Shown here: one piece after another, positions 1 through 11,476 of the stretch
How positions within the stretch are numbered: the first letter of the stretch is position 1
Layout: every line of letters starts with the position of its first letter
Source of the DNA: an uncultured Prevotella sp.
GTDB taxonomy: Bacteria; Bacteroidota; Bacteroidia; Bacteroidales; Bacteroidaceae
Direction: 5' to 3'
DNA length: 64,000 bases
Assembly (NCBI GenBank): GCA_934217675.1
Contig: CAKQCV010000002.1
Coordinates: forward strand, 1-64,000
Program-made: the position numbers and the translations under genes
The notes under the pieces: generated by a model
What the model was told of the DNA's origin: nothing
Databases searched by the model: none
What the model saw: only the letters and a program-made list of their open reading frames with translations

Positions 1-186
1 GAGGTTGGTGGTGCTAAGCTCCAGGTAGTAAAGGCCGTTAAAGAGGCTTGTGGTCTTGGCTTGAAAGAGGCTAAGGATCTCGTAGACGGTGCTCCTTCAA
101 CATTGAAAGAGGGTCTGTCTAAGGACGAGGCTGAGAACTTGAAGAAGGCTATCGAAGAGGCTGGTGCTAAGGTTGAGCTCAAGTAA
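1..186 (+). CDS. rplL: 50S ribosomal protein L7/L12, C-terminal part (5' end outside window)
   Basis: The first 61 codons read in frame 1 to a TAA stop and match the globular C-terminal domain of L7/L12: [20 protein letters not shown] followed by a short loop and the closing segment [14 protein letters not shown]. This domain forms the ribosomal stalk that recruits translation GTPases. The N-terminal dimerization domain and the hinge lie upstream of the window. The gene order rplL-rpoB-rpoC is the usual bacterial arrangement and supports the call. A hairpin with a T tract follows within 25 bp. Confidence 0.95.
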   Translation, partial: EVGGAKLQVVKAVKEACGLGLKEAKDLVDGAPSTLKEGLSKDEAENLKKAIEEAGAKVELK

Positions 187-206
187 TTGAGAATTAAATA
201 ATATTT

Positions 207-246
207 AAGGTTAAGGTTCTTCCAATAGAAGAGTCTTAACCTTTTT
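207..246 (+). terminator. Terminator or attenuator between rplL and rpoB
   Basis: A 16-bp stem (207-222 with 228-243, two G.T wobbles) closes a 5-nt loop and runs into a TTTTT tract. In a ribosomal protein-RNA polymerase operon such a structure usually attenuates rather than fully stops transcription, which would lower rpoBC expression relative to rplL. That role is inferred. Confidence 0.75.
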
Positions 247-363
247 GTGTCTTTGTATTTCTGCTGCTTACCACCACAGTGGATTTCTTTATCTAGTCAT
301 GCTTGTATAGCTTGATTGATTAAAATGTTTTGGTGGATTTAAAAACGGTAACAAACATCTGTA

Positions 364-3300
364 ATGGCTTCTAAAATCGTTGATAATAGAGTAAACTTTG
401 CCAGCATTAAGAATCCGATGCCTTATCCGGATTTCCTTGATGTTCAGCTAAAGTCTTTCAGAGACTTCCTACAGTTAGATACTCCGCCTGAAGAACGTAA
501 GAACGACGGATTATATAAGGTATTCTCAGAGAATTTCCCTATAACCGATACACGAAATAATTTCGTTCTTGAGTTCTTGGACTATTATATTGACCCTCCT
601 CGTTATTCTATAGATGAGTGCTTGGAGCGTGGACTTACTTATAGTGTACCTTTGAAGGCTAAAATGAAACTTTACTGTACGGATCCTGAGCATGAGGATT
701 TCGGCACATTTATTCAGGATGTCTTCCTTGGAACTATCCCTTATATGACAAGCAACGGCACTTTTGTAATTAATGGTGCTGAGCGTGTTGTTGTTTCTCA
801 ATTACACCGTTCTCCTGGTGTCTTCTTCTCACAAGGCATACATGCAAATGGAACTGCGCTTTATTCCGCACGTATTATCCCATTTAAGGGTTCGTGGATA
901 GAATTTGCAACAGACATTAATAATGTAATGTATGCTTACATCGACCGTAAGAAGAAATTGCCTGTTACAACACTATTGCGTGCTATTGGTTTTGAGTCGG
1001 ATAAGGATATTCTTCAAATTTTTGATCTTGCTGAGGAGGTTAAGGTTAATAAGAAGAATATGAAGGATGCTATTGGTCGTACTCTTGCTGCACGTGTACT
1101 GAAGAGTTGGAACGAGGATTTTGTAGATGAAGATACGGGTGAGGTCGTTTCTATTGAGCGTAATGAGGTTATCATGGATCGTGAGACTGTTATTACGAAA
1201 GAGAATATTGAAGATATTTTAGAGAGCGGTGCTTCTACTATTTTGCTTCACAAGGATGTTGAAACTGCAAATAAGTTCTCTATTATATTTAATACATTAC
1301 AGAAAGATCCAAGTAACTCGGAGAAAGAAGCTGTTCTTTATATTTACCATCAGCTGCGTAATGCTGATCCTGCTGACGATGCAAGTGCGAGAGAAGTAAT
1401 TCAGAATTTGTTCTTCTCTGATAAGCGTTATGATTTGGGTGATGTTGGTCGTTACCGCATAAACAAGAAATTAGGTCTTGATACAGATATTGATGTTCGT
1501 ATCTTGACAAAAGAAGATATAATTGAGATTATTAAGTATCTCATACAACTGGTAAACTCTAATGCTACAGTGGATGATATTGACCACTTGAGTAATCGTC
1601 GTGTGCGTACTGTCGGAGAGCAGTTAAGCAACCAGTTCTCTATTGGTTTGGCTCGTATGAGTCGAACTATTCGTGAGCGTATGAATGTGCGTGACAATGA
1701 GGTCTTCACACCAACAGATTTGATAAACACTAAAACAATTTCAAGTGTAATCAATTCTTTCTTTGGTACTAATCCTTTGTCACAGTTTATGGATCAGACG
1801 AACCCACTTGCTGAGGTAACTCATAAGCGTCGTTTGTCCGCACTTGGTCCTGGAGGTCTTTCAAGAGAGCGTGCAGGATTTGAGGTTCGTGACGTTCATT
1901 ATACTCATTATGGTCGTTTGTGTCCTATTGAAAGTCCAGAAGGTCCAAACATTGGACTTATTTCTTCTCTGTGTGTATATGCTAAAATAAATGAACTTGG
2001 ATTCATTGAAACTCCATATCGCAAGGTAAAGGATGGTGTCGTTGATTTGAAAAACGAGGATATTGTTTATCTTACTGCTGAGGAAGAGGAAAATCATGTG
2101 ATAGGTCAGGGTAATGCTCCACTGAATGATGATGGTACTTTTATTCGTGATGTGGTTAAATGTCGTCAAGATGCAGATTTCCCTGTTGTTCCACCTTCGC
2201 AGGTTGATTTAATGGATGTTTCTCCACAGCAGATTGCATCTATTGCTGCTGGACTTATCCCATTTTTGGAGCATGATGATGCTCACCGTGCATTGATGGG
2301 ATCTAACATGATGCGCCAGGCTGTTCCATTGCTTCATAATGAAGCTCCTATTGTCGGTACAGGAGTTGAAAAGCAGGTATGTGTTGATTCTCGTACTATG
2401 ATTACAGCTGAGGGTGAGGGTGTTATTGAGTATGTTGATGCTACAACAATACGTATACTTTATGATAGAACAGAAGATGAGGAATTTGTAAGCTTTGAAC
2501 CTGCTCTAAAAGAATATCGTATTCCAAAATTCCGTCGTACAAACCAAAATATGACAATTGACCTTCGTCCAATATGTAATAAAGGTCAGCGTGTGAAAAA
2601 GGGTGATATCCTTACAGAAGGTTATGCTACAGAAGATGGTGAGTTAGCTCTTGGTCGTAACTTGCTTGTTGCTTATATGCCTTGGAAAGGATATAACTAT
2701 GAGGATGCTATCGTTCTTAATGAGCGTGTTGTACGTGATGATGTATTGACATCTGTTCATGTTGATGAATATTCATTGGATGTTCGTGAGACAAAGCGTG
2801 GTACAGAGGAGTTTACGAATGATATACCGAATGTTAGTGAGGAGGCAACAAAAGATCTTGATGACAATGGTATTATTCGTGTAGGTGCTCGTGTAGAACC
2901 TGGTGATATCTTAATTGGTAAAATTTCGCCTAAGGGTGAGAGTGATCCTTCACCTGAGGAGAAGTTGCTTAGAGCGATATTCGGTGACAAGGCTGGTGAT
3001 GTTAAGGATTCCTCTTTGAAAGCGAATCCGTCATTGAGTGGTGTTGTTATTGATAAGAAGTTATTCTCTCGTGCAATAAAGACTCGTGCATCAAAACAGA
3101 AGGATAAGGTAATTCTTGCAAAGATTGATGAAGAGTATGAAGCAAAGGTTGATGATCTGAAAGATATTCTTGTTGATAAGCTTATGACTCTAACAGACAG
3201 TAAAGTATCGCAAGGTATAAAGGATTATTCTGGTGCTGAAATTATAACTAAGGGCAGCAAGTTCACAACTACTCAACTCATGAACCTTGAGTATGATGGT

Positions 3301-4176
3301 ATACAAACCAATAATTGGACAGATGATGAGCATGCAAATGGTTTGATTTCTAAGCTGATAACAAACTTCTTGAGGAAAGCTAAACTTCTTGATGCTGAAA
3401 ATAAACGTCGTAAGTTTGCTATTACTATTGGTGATGAACTTCCATCAGGAATTCTGCAGATGGCTAAGGTTTACATTGCTAAGAAGCGTAAGATTGGTGT
3501 AGGTGATAAACTTGCTGGTCGTCACGGTAACAAGGGTATTGTTTCTAAGATAGTTCGTCAGGAAGATATGCCGTTCTTGCCAGATGGACGTCCTGTTGAC
3601 CTCGTGCTTAATCCTTTAGGTGTGCCTTCTCGTATGAACCTTGGTCAGATATTTGAGGCTATCTTGGGTGCAGCAGGAAAACGTTTGGGCGTGAAGTTTG
3701 CTACTCCAATTTTTGACGGTGCGAAACTTGAAGATTTAAAAGAGTGGACAGACAAGGCAGGTTTGCCAAATCTTGGTTCTATGCATCTTTATGATGGAGA
3801 AACAGGTGAGATATTCGATCAGCCGGCAACAGTAGGTATTACATACTTCTTGAAGCTTGGTCACATGGTTGAGGATAAAATGCATGCTCGTTCAATTGGT
3901 CCATATTCTCTCATCACCCAGCAGCCTCTCGGAGGTAAGGCACAGTTTGGTGGACAACGTTTTGGAGAGATGGAGGTTTGGGCATTGGAGGCTTTCGGTG
4001 CCAGTCATGTACTTCAGGAAATATTGACTATTAAGTCTGATGATGTTGTAGGACGTTCTAAGGCTTACGAGGCAATCGTTAAGGGTGAGCCAATGCCGAC
4101 ACCTGGTATTCCTGAGTCTCTCAATGTTTTGCTCCACGAGCTTCGTGGTTTGGGCTTGAGTATCACTCTTGATTAA
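364..4176 (+). CDS. rpoB: DNA-directed RNA polymerase subunit beta
   Basis: The 1270-residue product is the beta subunit of RNA polymerase, which with beta' forms the catalytic core. The sequence contains the fork/rifampicin pocket: D477, H487 and S492 correspond to E. coli D516, H526 and S531, and all carry the rifampicin-sensitive residue. It also contains the conserved block [11 protein letters not shown] and, near the C-terminus, [20 protein letters not shown]. Length is normal for Bacteroidota, which lack some of the long insertions of the E. coli protein. The ATG at 364 begins [18 protein letters not shown], a typical start. rpoC follows after 37 bp, so the two are co-transcribed. Confidence 0.98.
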   Translation: MASKIVDNRVNFASIKNPMPYPDFLDVQLKSFRDFLQLDTPPEERKNDGLYKVFSENFPITDTRNNFVLEFLDYYIDPPRYSIDECLERGLTYSVPLKAKMKLYCTDPEHEDFGTFIQDVFLGTIPYMTSNGTFVINGAERVVVSQLHRSPGVFFSQGIHANGTALYSARIIPFKGSWIEFATDINNVMYAYIDRKKKLPVTTLLRAIGFESDKDILQIFDLAEEVKVNKKNMKDAIGRTLAARVLKSWNEDFVDEDTGEVVSIERNEVIMDRETVITKENIEDILESGASTILLHKDVETANKFSIIFNTLQKDPSNSEKEAVLYIYHQLRNADPADDASAREVIQNLFFSDKRYDLGDVGRYRINKKLGLDTDIDVRILTKEDIIEIIKYLIQLVNSNATVDDIDHLSNRRVRTVGEQLSNQFSIGLARMSRTIRERMNVRDNEVFTPTDLINTKTISSVINSFFGTNPLSQFMDQTNPLAEVTHKRRLSALGPGGLSRERAGFEVRDVHYTHYGRLCPIESPEGPNIGLISSLCVYAKINELGFIETPYRKVKDGVVDLKNEDIVYLTAEEEENHVIGQGNAPLNDDGTFIRDVVKCRQDADFPVVPPSQVDLMDVSPQQIASIAAGLIPFLEHDDAHRALMGSNMMRQAVPLLHNEAPIVGTGVEKQVCVDSRTMITAEGEGVIEYVDATTIRILYDRTEDEEFVSFEPALKEYRIPKFRRTNQNMTIDLRPICNKGQRVKKGDILTEGYATEDGELALGRNLLVAYMPWKGYNYEDAIVLNERVVRDDVLTSVHVDEYSLDVRETKRGTEEFTNDIPNVSEEATKDLDDNGIIRVGARVEPGDILIGKISPKGESDPSPEEKLLRAIFGDKAGDVKDSSLKANPSLSGVVIDKKLFSRAIKTRASKQKDKVILAKIDEEYEAKVDDLKDILVDKLMTLTDSKVSQGIKDYSGAEIITKGSKFTTTQLMNLEYDGIQTNNWTDDEHANGLISKLITNFLRKAKLLDAENKRRKFAITIGDELPSGILQMAKVYIAKKRKIGVGDKLAGRHGNKGIVSKIVRQEDMPFLPDGRPVDLVLNPLGVPSRMNLGQIFEAILGAAGKRLGVKFATPIFDGAKLEDLKEWTDKAGLPNLGSMHLYDGETGEIFDQPATVGITYFLKLGHMVEDKMHARSIGPYSLITQQPLGGKAQFGGQRFGEMEVWALEAFGASHVLQEILTIKSDDVVGRSKAYEAIVKGEPMPTPGIPESLNVLLHELRGLGLSITLD

Positions 4177-4213
4177 TAGTGCACTCTTTACAAATTATAT
4201 ATAAATAAGAAAT

Positions 4214-7200
4214 ATGGCTTTCAAGAAAGATTCAAAGATAAAGAGTAATTTCACGAAGATTACCATCGGACTTGCTTCTCCGGAGGAAATCCTCGAAAGT
4301 TCATACGGTGAGGTTACCAAGCCGGAAACCATTAATTACCGTACGTATAAACCTGAGCGTGACGGTCTTTTCTGCGAGCGCATTTTTGGTCCGACAAAGG
4401 ATTATGAGTGTGCTTGTGGAAAGTACAAGCGCATAAGATATAAAGGTATCGTCTGCGACCGATGTGGTGTAGAGGTTACTGAAAAGAAAGTGCGTCGTGA
4501 GCGTACTGGTCACATTGAACTTGTTGTTCCTGTGGCACACATTTGGTATTTCCGTTCTTTGCCAAACAAAATTGGATATTTGCTCGGATTGCCTACAAAG
4601 AAACTCGATGCTGTTATATACTATGAAAAGTATATAGTTATCCAGCCAGGTATAATGGAAGGTAAGAAAGATTCTGAGGGTGAGGAAGTAAATGGTTCTC
4701 ACAAGATGGATCTTCTCTCAGAAGAAGAGTACCTTGATATTATTGACCATCTTCCAGAGGATAATGAGTATCTTGATGATACAGATCCAAGCAAATTTAT
4801 TGCAAAAATGGGTGCAGAGGCTATTTATGATCTCCTTGTAAACATTGATCTTGATAGCTTGTCGTATGAGCTTCGTGACCGTGCTAATAGTGATTCGTCA
4901 CAGCAGCGTAAAACTGAAGCTTTGAAGCGTTTGCAGGTGGTTGAAGCTTTCCGTGGTAGTCGTGGCGTAAACAAGCCAGAGTGGATGATTATGAAGATAA
5001 TTCCTGTCACCCCTCCTGAACTTCGTCCGTTGGTTCCGTTGGATGGTGGAAGATTTGCAACTTCAGACCTCAATGATTTGTATCGTCGAGTAATTATACG
5101 TAACAATCGTTTGAAAAGACTCATTGAGATAAAGGCTCCAGAAGTTATTTTGCGTAACGAGAAACGTATGTTGCAGGAAGCTGTAGATAGCCTGTTTGAT
5201 AATTCGCGTAAGAGCAGTGCTGTTAAAAGTGAGTCAAACCGTCCATTGAAGTCTTTGTCTGACTCTTTGAAAGGTAAGGCAGGTCGTTTCCGTCAGAACC
5301 TTTTAGGTAAGCGTGTTGACTATTCTGCTCGTTCTGTAATCGTAGTCGGTCCTGAGTTGAAAATGGGTGAATGTGGTCTTCCTAAGCTGATGGCAGCAGA
5401 GCTTTACAAACCATTTATTATTCGTAAGCTCATAGAGCGTGGCATAGTAAAGACTGTAAAGAGTGCAAAGAAGATTGTTGACCGTCGTGAGCCTGTCATT
5501 TGGGATATTCTTGAGAATGTGATGAAAGGTCATCCAGTGCTGTTGAACCGTGCTCCTACACTTCACCGTCTTGGTATTCAGGCATTCCAGCCGAAACTTA
5601 TTGAGGGTAAGGCTATTCAGCTTCATCCATTGGCATGTACAGCGTTCAATGCCGATTTCGATGGTGACCAGATGGCTGTTCATCTTCCTTTGAGTAATGA
5701 GGCTGTTCTTGAGGCTCAGATATTGATGCTTCAAAGCCATAACATCCTAAATCCTGCCAATGGAGCTCCTATTACCGTACCTTCACAGGATATGGTGCTT
5801 GGATTATATTATATTACAAAGATTCGTCCAGGTGCAAAGGGAGAGGGACTGACATTCTATGGACCAGAGGAGGCTATTATTGCCAATAATGAGAAGCGTT
5901 GCGATCTTCATGCTCAGGTTAAGGTCATTGTCAAGGATCTTGATGAGAATGGAAACTATGTTCAGCGTATGGTTGAAACTTCTGTTGGTCGTGTAATTGT
6001 CAACGGTATTATTCCAGATGAGGTCGGTTATGTTAACAAGGTAATATCAAAGAAGAGTCTTCGTGACATTATCTCTGACGTAATCAAGGCTGTTGGATTT
6101 GCTCGTGCATGTGAGTTCCTTGACGGAATCAAAAACCTTGGTTATCGTATGGCATACCTTGCAGGCCTTTCGTTCAATCTTGATGACATTATCATTCCTG
6201 AGGAGAAGAAAGCACTTGTTGAGCGCGGAAATGAAGAAGTCCGTCAGATTACGGATAACTACAATATGGGATTTATTACCGATAAGGAGCGTTATAATCA
6301 GGTAATTGATGCGTGGACACACGTTAACAATGATCTTGGAAATGTGTTGATGAAAGAAATGACTGAGGCTGACCAGGGATTTAATGCCATATATATGATG
6401 CTTGATTCTGGTGCCCGTGGTTCAAAGGATCAGATTCGTCAGCTTGCCGGTATGCGTGGACTTATGGCTAAGCCTCAGAAGGCTGGTGCTGAGGGTGCAC
6501 AGATTATTGAGAATCCAATTCTTTCAAACTTCAAGGAGGGAATGAGCGTGTTGGAGTACTTTATCTCTACCCACGGTGCCCGTAAAGGTCTTGCCGATAC
6601 CGCTATGAAGACTGCCGATGCTGGATATTTGACTCGTCGTCTTGTAGATGTGTCTCATGATGTCATCATTAATGAGGAAGATTGCGGTACGCTTCGCGGA
6701 CTTGTATGCACAGCATTGAAGAATGGTGACGAAGTTATCTCTACGCTTTATGAACGTATTCTTGGTCGTGTGTCGGTTCATGATATTATAAATCCTACGA
6801 CAGGTGAACTTATCGTTTCTGCAGGTGAAGAAATTACTGAGCCGATAGCACAGGCAATTGAAGATTCTCCAATTGAGAGTGTTGAGATTCGTTCTGTACT
6901 TACTTGTGAGAGCAAGCATGGAGTTTGTATGAAATGTTATGGTAGAAACCTTGCTACAAGTCGTATGGTTCAGAAAGGTGAAGCTGTTGGTGTTATTGCA
7001 GCGCAAGCTATTGGTGAGCCAGGTACTCAGCTTACACTTCGTACGTTCCACGCCGGTGGTATTGCTGCCAATGCAGCAGCAAATGCAACAATCACAGCTA
7101 AGAACGATGCTAAGATTGAGTTCGACGAACTTCGTACAGTACCGTTTGTTGAGAAGGCTGAAGATGGCAGTGATGTAGAATGTGAGATGGTAGTCAGCCG

Positions 7201-8548
7201 TCTTGCTGAAATTCGTTTCATTGATCCTCATACAGATATTGTTCTTTCAACAATGAACGTACCTTATGGTAGTTCTCTTTATCACAAAACTGGTGATGTG
7301 GTATCTAAAGGTGAGGTTATTGCGCGATGGGACCCATTCAATGCCGTTATTGTTACAGAGTACGCAGGTACATTGAAGTTCCGTGATGTTATTGAAGGTG
7401 TTACATTCCATTCAGAAACCGACGATACAACAGGTCTTACAGAGCGCATTATCACAGAATCAAAGGATAAGACAAAAGTTCCAACTTGTGATGTTGTAGA
7501 CGAAAATGGTGAGATAATTGGAACATATAACCTTCCTGTAGGTGGTAACGTTGTTGTAGAAGATGGACAGAAAGTTGCGACCGGTACGACACTTGTCAAG
7601 ATACCTCGTTCTGTAGGTAAGGCAGGAGATATCACGGGAGGTCTTCCACGAGTAACAGAGCTCTTTGAGGCTCGTAATCCATCCAATCCAGCTGTGGTAT
7701 CAGAAATTGATGGTGAGGTTACTATGGGTAAGGTTAAACGTGGAAACCGTGAAATTATCGTTACCTCTAAAACTGGTGAGCAGCGTAAATATCTTGTATC
7801 ATTATCAAAACAAATCTTGGTTCAGGAACACGATGCTGTTCGTGCAGGAACACCTCTTTCTGATGGTAGTATCACTCCAGGTGATATTCTTGCAATCAAG
7901 GGTCCAACTGCCGTTCAGGAGTATATTGTTAATGAAGTACAGGATGTATATCGTTTGCAAGGTGTAAAGATCAACGACAAGCACTTTGAGATTATTGTCC
8001 GTCAGATGATGCGTAAGGTTCAGATAAACGATCCGGGTGATACAACATTCCTTGAGCAGGAGATGGTTGATAAACTTGATTTCGCAGAGGAGAATGATCG
8101 TATATGGGGAAAGAAAGTTGTAATTGATGCTGGTGATAGTGAAAATCTTCATGCCGGACAGATTATTACAGCTCGTAAGCTCCGCGATGAGAATTCAAGT
8201 CTGAAGCGTCGTGATTTGCGTCTTGTTCAGGTTCGTGATGCTGTTCCTGCAACATCTACCCAGATTCTTCAGGGTATCACGCGTGCTGCACTTCAAACAA
8301 AGAGTTTCATGTCTGCAGCATCATTCCAGGAAACAACAAAGGTGCTCAACGAAGCAGCCATCCGTGGAAAGGTTGATCGTTTGGAGGGTATGAAGGAGAA
8401 TGTGATTTGTGGTCACTTGATTCCTGCAGGTACAGGTCTTCGTGACTTTGAGAAACTTATTGTTGGTTCTAAAGAGGAGCATGACCGTGTTCAAGCAAAC
8501 CGCCGTAATGTTATCGATTACTCGGAGAAACAGAATGTAGAAGAATAG
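4214..8548 (+). CDS. rpoC: DNA-directed RNA polymerase subunit beta'
   Basis: The 1444-residue beta' subunit carries the active-site magnesium motif [12 protein letters not shown] with D481, D483 and D485. The first zinc site is made of C66, C68, C81 and C84; the second of C824, C898, C905 and C908. Between them lie the bridge-helix and trigger-loop regions, including [16 protein letters not shown]. Length and motif spacing are normal and there is no sign of frameshift. It lies 37 bp after rpoB and ends at a clear intrinsic terminator, so it is the last gene of the operon. Confidence 0.98.
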   Translation: MAFKKDSKIKSNFTKITIGLASPEEILESSYGEVTKPETINYRTYKPERDGLFCERIFGPTKDYECACGKYKRIRYKGIVCDRCGVEVTEKKVRRERTGHIELVVPVAHIWYFRSLPNKIGYLLGLPTKKLDAVIYYEKYIVIQPGIMEGKKDSEGEEVNGSHKMDLLSEEEYLDIIDHLPEDNEYLDDTDPSKFIAKMGAEAIYDLLVNIDLDSLSYELRDRANSDSSQQRKTEALKRLQVVEAFRGSRGVNKPEWMIMKIIPVTPPELRPLVPLDGGRFATSDLNDLYRRVIIRNNRLKRLIEIKAPEVILRNEKRMLQEAVDSLFDNSRKSSAVKSESNRPLKSLSDSLKGKAGRFRQNLLGKRVDYSARSVIVVGPELKMGECGLPKLMAAELYKPFIIRKLIERGIVKTVKSAKKIVDRREPVIWDILENVMKGHPVLLNRAPTLHRLGIQAFQPKLIEGKAIQLHPLACTAFNADFDGDQMAVHLPLSNEAVLEAQILMLQSHNILNPANGAPITVPSQDMVLGLYYITKIRPGAKGEGLTFYGPEEAIIANNEKRCDLHAQVKVIVKDLDENGNYVQRMVETSVGRVIVNGIIPDEVGYVNKVISKKSLRDIISDVIKAVGFARACEFLDGIKNLGYRMAYLAGLSFNLDDIIIPEEKKALVERGNEEVRQITDNYNMGFITDKERYNQVIDAWTHVNNDLGNVLMKEMTEADQGFNAIYMMLDSGARGSKDQIRQLAGMRGLMAKPQKAGAEGAQIIENPILSNFKEGMSVLEYFISTHGARKGLADTAMKTADAGYLTRRLVDVSHDVIINEEDCGTLRGLVCTALKNGDEVISTLYERILGRVSVHDIINPTTGELIVSAGEEITEPIAQAIEDSPIESVEIRSVLTCESKHGVCMKCYGRNLATSRMVQKGEAVGVIAAQAIGEPGTQLTLRTFHAGGIAANAAANATITAKNDAKIEFDELRTVPFVEKAEDGSDVECEMVVSRLAEIRFIDPHTDIVLSTMNVPYGSSLYHKTGDVVSKGEVIARWDPFNAVIVTEYAGTLKFRDVIEGVTFHSETDDTTGLTERIITESKDKTKVPTCDVVDENGEIIGTYNLPVGGNVVVEDGQKVATGTTLVKIPRSVGKAGDITGGLPRVTELFEARNPSNPAVVSEIDGEVTMGKVKRGNREIIVTSKTGEQRKYLVSLSKQILVQEHDAVRAGTPLSDGSITPGDILAIKGPTAVQEYIVNEVQDVYRLQGVKINDKHFEIIVRQMMRKVQINDPGDTTFLEQEMVDKLDFAEENDRIWGKKVVIDAGDSENLHAGQIITARKLRDENSSLKRRDLRLVQVRDAVPATSTQILQGITRAALQTKSFMSAASFQETTKVLNEAAIRGKVDRLEGMKENVICGHLIPAGTGLRDFEKLIVGSKEEHDRVQANRRNVIDYSEKQNVEE

Positions 8549-8570
8549 ACATAATATAAAATAGCAATTA

Positions 8571-8606
8571 AAAGCTGTCACAGTATTAATGTGGCAGCTT
8601 TTTTTT
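8571..8606 (+). terminator. Intrinsic terminator of the rpoBC operon
   Basis: An 11-bp stem (8572-8582 with 8590-8600, one G.T pair) with a 7-nt loop leads into an 8-T run. It starts 23 bp after the rpoC stop. Confidence 0.85.
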
Positions 8607-8744
8607 ATAACTTTATCATAGATATATTGCTTAATAGTTGCCGACTAAGTGATTATATTAGAATAGCCAAATAGAATATGTTGCGTGCCGAACGGCATAT
8701 ATGATGGTGCGAGTATATTTGTATTATAGTTTCATAGTCATAAA

Positions 8745-8822
8745 AAGCGTTAGCTTAACGATAGAATCCCGTTAGTTAATCATCAAGAATCCGTTAGATT
8801 CACAAGTTAAAGCCGTAGGCTT
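8745..8822. repeat. Cluster of short hairpins with CGTTA-type loops in the 511-bp gap after rpoC
   Basis: The gap 8549-9059 contains no gene. Besides the rpoC terminator and the promoter at 8998-9028 it holds a run of miniature palindromes built on one theme: AAGC-GTTA-GCTT (8745-8756), GAATC-CGTTA-GATTC (8787-8801) and AAGCC-GTA-GGCTT (8810-8822). A CCCGTTAG core at 8768-8775 lies between them, and TTAAC/GTTAA arms (8755-8759, 8775-8779) bridge the first two. Function is unknown; a REP-like repeat or structured RNA end are possibilities. Confidence 0.5.
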
Positions 8823-8997
8823 GACAAACATTCCTCATACCAATATAATGAGTTCTTAGCATATATTGAGCATATATAGTTTTTTATGATTAATCTTTTT
8901 CTTTTTTTGATTGAGGAAATTATATGGATGTTTATGACATTATGATGTGCTAATGGTTAAAATATTGTAGCATAATGTAAAATATATATTTAAATTC

Positions 8998-9028
8998 TTG
9001 TAAATGTGTTATCTATTTTGTAGATTTG
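8998..9028 (+). promoter_or_regulatory. Bacteroidota-type promoter for the M6 protease gene
   Basis: TTG at 8998-9000, 20 bp, then TAGATTTG at 9021-9028. This fits the Bacteroidota sigma-factor consensus. Transcription would begin near 9034, just upstream of the ATG at 9060. Confidence 0.65.
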
Positions 9029-9059
9029 CCAAAAGTTTTGTATTAAAACCTGTTTGCTT

Positions 9060-11366
9060 ATGAAAAAGATTTTCATGTTTGTCTTAGCTACAATATTAGG
9101 CTTTGTTAGTGTTTATAGTATTCCGGCGAATCCAAAATTAGAGCGATTATTACAACCAGACGGTACGTACATTACAGTTCGTCTTGTTGGTGACGAGTAT
9201 ATGCATTATTCAACAACAGATGATGGATATACAATAATAAAGTCGTCAGCAGGTTATTATATGTATGCAGAGCTGGCAGACGGTAAACTCATTGCATCTC
9301 AATATATCGCCCATGATAAGTCATTGCGCAGTAAGGAAGAAAATGCATATCTGCTTACTATAGGGAAAGACATAAAGCCAGAGATGACAGCCGCAGGTAC
9401 AAGTATGCGTGGAATAATGAAGGCTATGACATCTTCTCCGTTACGTCTTCACGGAAACGATAAGTATGATATGAGCAAGTTTAGAGGTCTAATAATTCTT
9501 GTTGAATTCAACGATTGCTCTTTTTCTCGTTCCGATGTCCATGAAGTGGTCAATGACATGGTAAACAAGAAAGACTACGATGGATATATGACAACAGCTA
9601 TGATACCGGAAAAGGTAGAATGCACAGGAAGCGTCAGAGACTATTATTATGATAACTCTATGGGAATGTTTGAACCACAATTTGATATTGTCGGTCCTGT
9701 AAAGATTGATTATTCCAAATATGATGCCGGTGGTTCAGGCAATGGTCCTGTTATTGCAGCCTCGGCATGTAAGGCAGCCGATGATATTGTAGATTTCTCA
9801 AATTACGATGGTGATGGCGATGGGAAAGCCGATATGGTATATTTCATCTTTGCAGGATACGGTGCAAACTATTCTGGCAACAATGCTAATCTGTTGTGGC
9901 CTCATGCTTCAAAGATGTTTGGTTTGCGTCTTGATGGAGTATCGCTTGAGCGGTATGCCTGTTCAACAGAGATGTATGGCAAGGAAGGCTCCAGTGTACT
10001 TGACGGTATAGGTACGATATGCCATGAGTTCAGCCATGTGCTTGGCTTGCCAGATGAATACGATACAGACTATGCTTCAAGTGGAGGCCAAAGTGTTCAT
10101 CCTGCCTCATGGTCGATAATGGCAAGCGGTAGCTATAAGAACAAGTCGCGCACCCCTGTAGGATATACCCTTTACGAACGTTATGCCTTGGGCTTTGCCA
10201 ATCCACAGCTGATAGAATCTACCGGCAAGTTCATACTTGATGCGTTGAATACTTCAAACAGTGGTTATCGAATCAATACATCAATCCCAAATGAATTCTT
10301 CTTGATTGAGAACAGACAGCAAACGAGGTGGGATGCTTATCTTGCAGGTCATGGAATGATTGTTACGAGAGTAGACTCAACAAATGTTGATGTTTGGGAG
10401 AATAACCAGATAAACTGCAATCCGTCACATTGTTATCTTGAACTGTTGCGTGCAAATCCCCAAACTAAAACATCAGGTAAAACAACAACTGTTACGGATT
10501 CAGATGGCGATCCTTTCCCCGGAAGTGGAAAAATTACAGAAATTACTAATGAAACAACTCCATCGCTACGTTCTTGGACTCATGCTTCAACACCATTGGA
10601 GATTATGAATATTGAGGAAACAGAGGATGGGACAATATCATTTGATGTTGACAAGGCAAAAATCCTTATGGTAACAGAAAACTTTGAGTCTATGGATTTG
10701 ACAGACGGGAGCAAAACTGTAGTAAAAGGTATGTTTTGTGACTGGAAATTGAGTGGTGGCTCTTTGATAACCAAGCCTGCCGGGAAATATGGCAACGGAG
10801 AAAGAGTGTTGTCTTTGAAAAAAAAGGCTGAAGTAGAGACAACACCAATAGAAAAAAAAGTAACCTCAGTTTCGTTTACGGCGTATAATACGTCAAGCTC
10901 AATGAACATTCTGCGTTGTTATTATTCAGTTGATAATGGTAAGACATGGATTGCAATGAAAAATGTTGACGGTATAGACAATGTTACTGTATCGGCAGGA
11001 GATTCAATACAAGTCATATATAATATAGAGGTGGAGAATCCATGTTTCAAACTCACAGAGACTGTTGGCAGCAACTCGGCATATTGTAATATTGATGATT
11101 TTACAATATCATACGATGGAGAAACATCTTCAATCATTTCTAATACGCGTATAGGTTCTAAGGCATTAGGAACATTTGCATTGAATGGCAATATGTTAAC
11201 CATAAACACAGGTAATGAGTATAGTCGGGTAGCAGTGTATGATGCCAATGGCATACTCGTTTCTCAACCGATAGTATCATCGGCAGGCGTTGCAACAGCA
11301 TTACTCCATTCACATGGTGTATATATCATTTCCGTTGACGGAAAAAAATATAAGATGGCTTATTGA
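9060..11366 (+). CDS. Secreted M6-family (immune inhibitor A-like) metalloprotease with T9SS tail
   Basis: The protein (768 residues from ATG 9060) starts with a signal peptide ending near SVYSIPANP, followed by an N-terminal domain typical of M6 peptidases (residues about 20-110). The catalytic zinc motif is H322-EFS-H326-VLG-LP-D332, the HExxHxxGxxD form. The last 60 or so residues resemble a type A T9SS sorting domain (YSRVAVYDANGILVS, then GVYIISVDGKKYKMAY), which would direct export across the outer membrane. A TTG six bases upstream is in frame, but ATG 9060 starts directly at MKKIF and is preferred. It sits 110 bp before a large GLUG-repeat surface protein with no terminator between, so both may share the promoter at 8998-9028. 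Substrate is not visible. Confidence 0.85.
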   Translation: MKKIFMFVLATILGFVSVYSIPANPKLERLLQPDGTYITVRLVGDEYMHYSTTDDGYTIIKSSAGYYMYAELADGKLIASQYIAHDKSLRSKEENAYLLTIGKDIKPEMTAAGTSMRGIMKAMTSSPLRLHGNDKYDMSKFRGLIILVEFNDCSFSRSDVHEVVNDMVNKKDYDGYMTTAMIPEKVECTGSVRDYYYDNSMGMFEPQFDIVGPVKIDYSKYDAGGSGNGPVIAASACKAADDIVDFSNYDGDGDGKADMVYFIFAGYGANYSGNNANLLWPHASKMFGLRLDGVSLERYACSTEMYGKEGSSVLDGIGTICHEFSHVLGLPDEYDTDYASSGGQSVHPASWSIMASGSYKNKSRTPVGYTLYERYALGFANPQLIESTGKFILDALNTSNSGYRINTSIPNEFFLIENRQQTRWDAYLAGHGMIVTRVDSTNVDVWENNQINCNPSHCYLELLRANPQTKTSGKTTTVTDSDGDPFPGSGKITEITNETTPSLRSWTHASTPLEIMNIEETEDGTISFDVDKAKILMVTENFESMDLTDGSKTVVKGMFCDWKLSGGSLITKPAGKYGNGERVLSLKKKAEVETTPIEKKVTSVSFTAYNTSSSMNILRCYYSVDNGKTWIAMKNVDGIDNVTVSAGDSIQVIYNIEVENPCFKLTETVGSNSAYCNIDDFTISYDGETSSIISNTRIGSKALGTFALNGNMLTINTGNEYSRVAVYDANGILVSQPIVSSAGVATALLHSHGVYIISVDGKKYKMAY

Positions 11367-11476
11367 CAGGTATTAAAGACGTGCCAGACAGGGAAAAACG
11401 AGTATGAAAACGAGGACCATATTTGTATCCATCCTTGCCAAGGTTAAGTATTATAGTCCTCATAAATTAAATCAAT

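Noticed and set aside
1789..1842. Rifampicin-resistance changes in rpoB
   Set aside because: D477, H487, R490 and S492 (E. coli D516, H526, R529, S531) are all the susceptible residues.
6524..7231. 235-codon open frame on the minus strand inside rpoC
   Set aside because: It lies wholly antisense to a strongly conserved gene and its translation is low-complexity-like with many C, N and T residues, as expected of a shadow frame.
8549..9053. tRNA or rRNA gene in the gap after rpoC
   Set aside because: No cloverleaf arms with a TTCGA-type T loop and no CCA end were seen here or in the other gaps.
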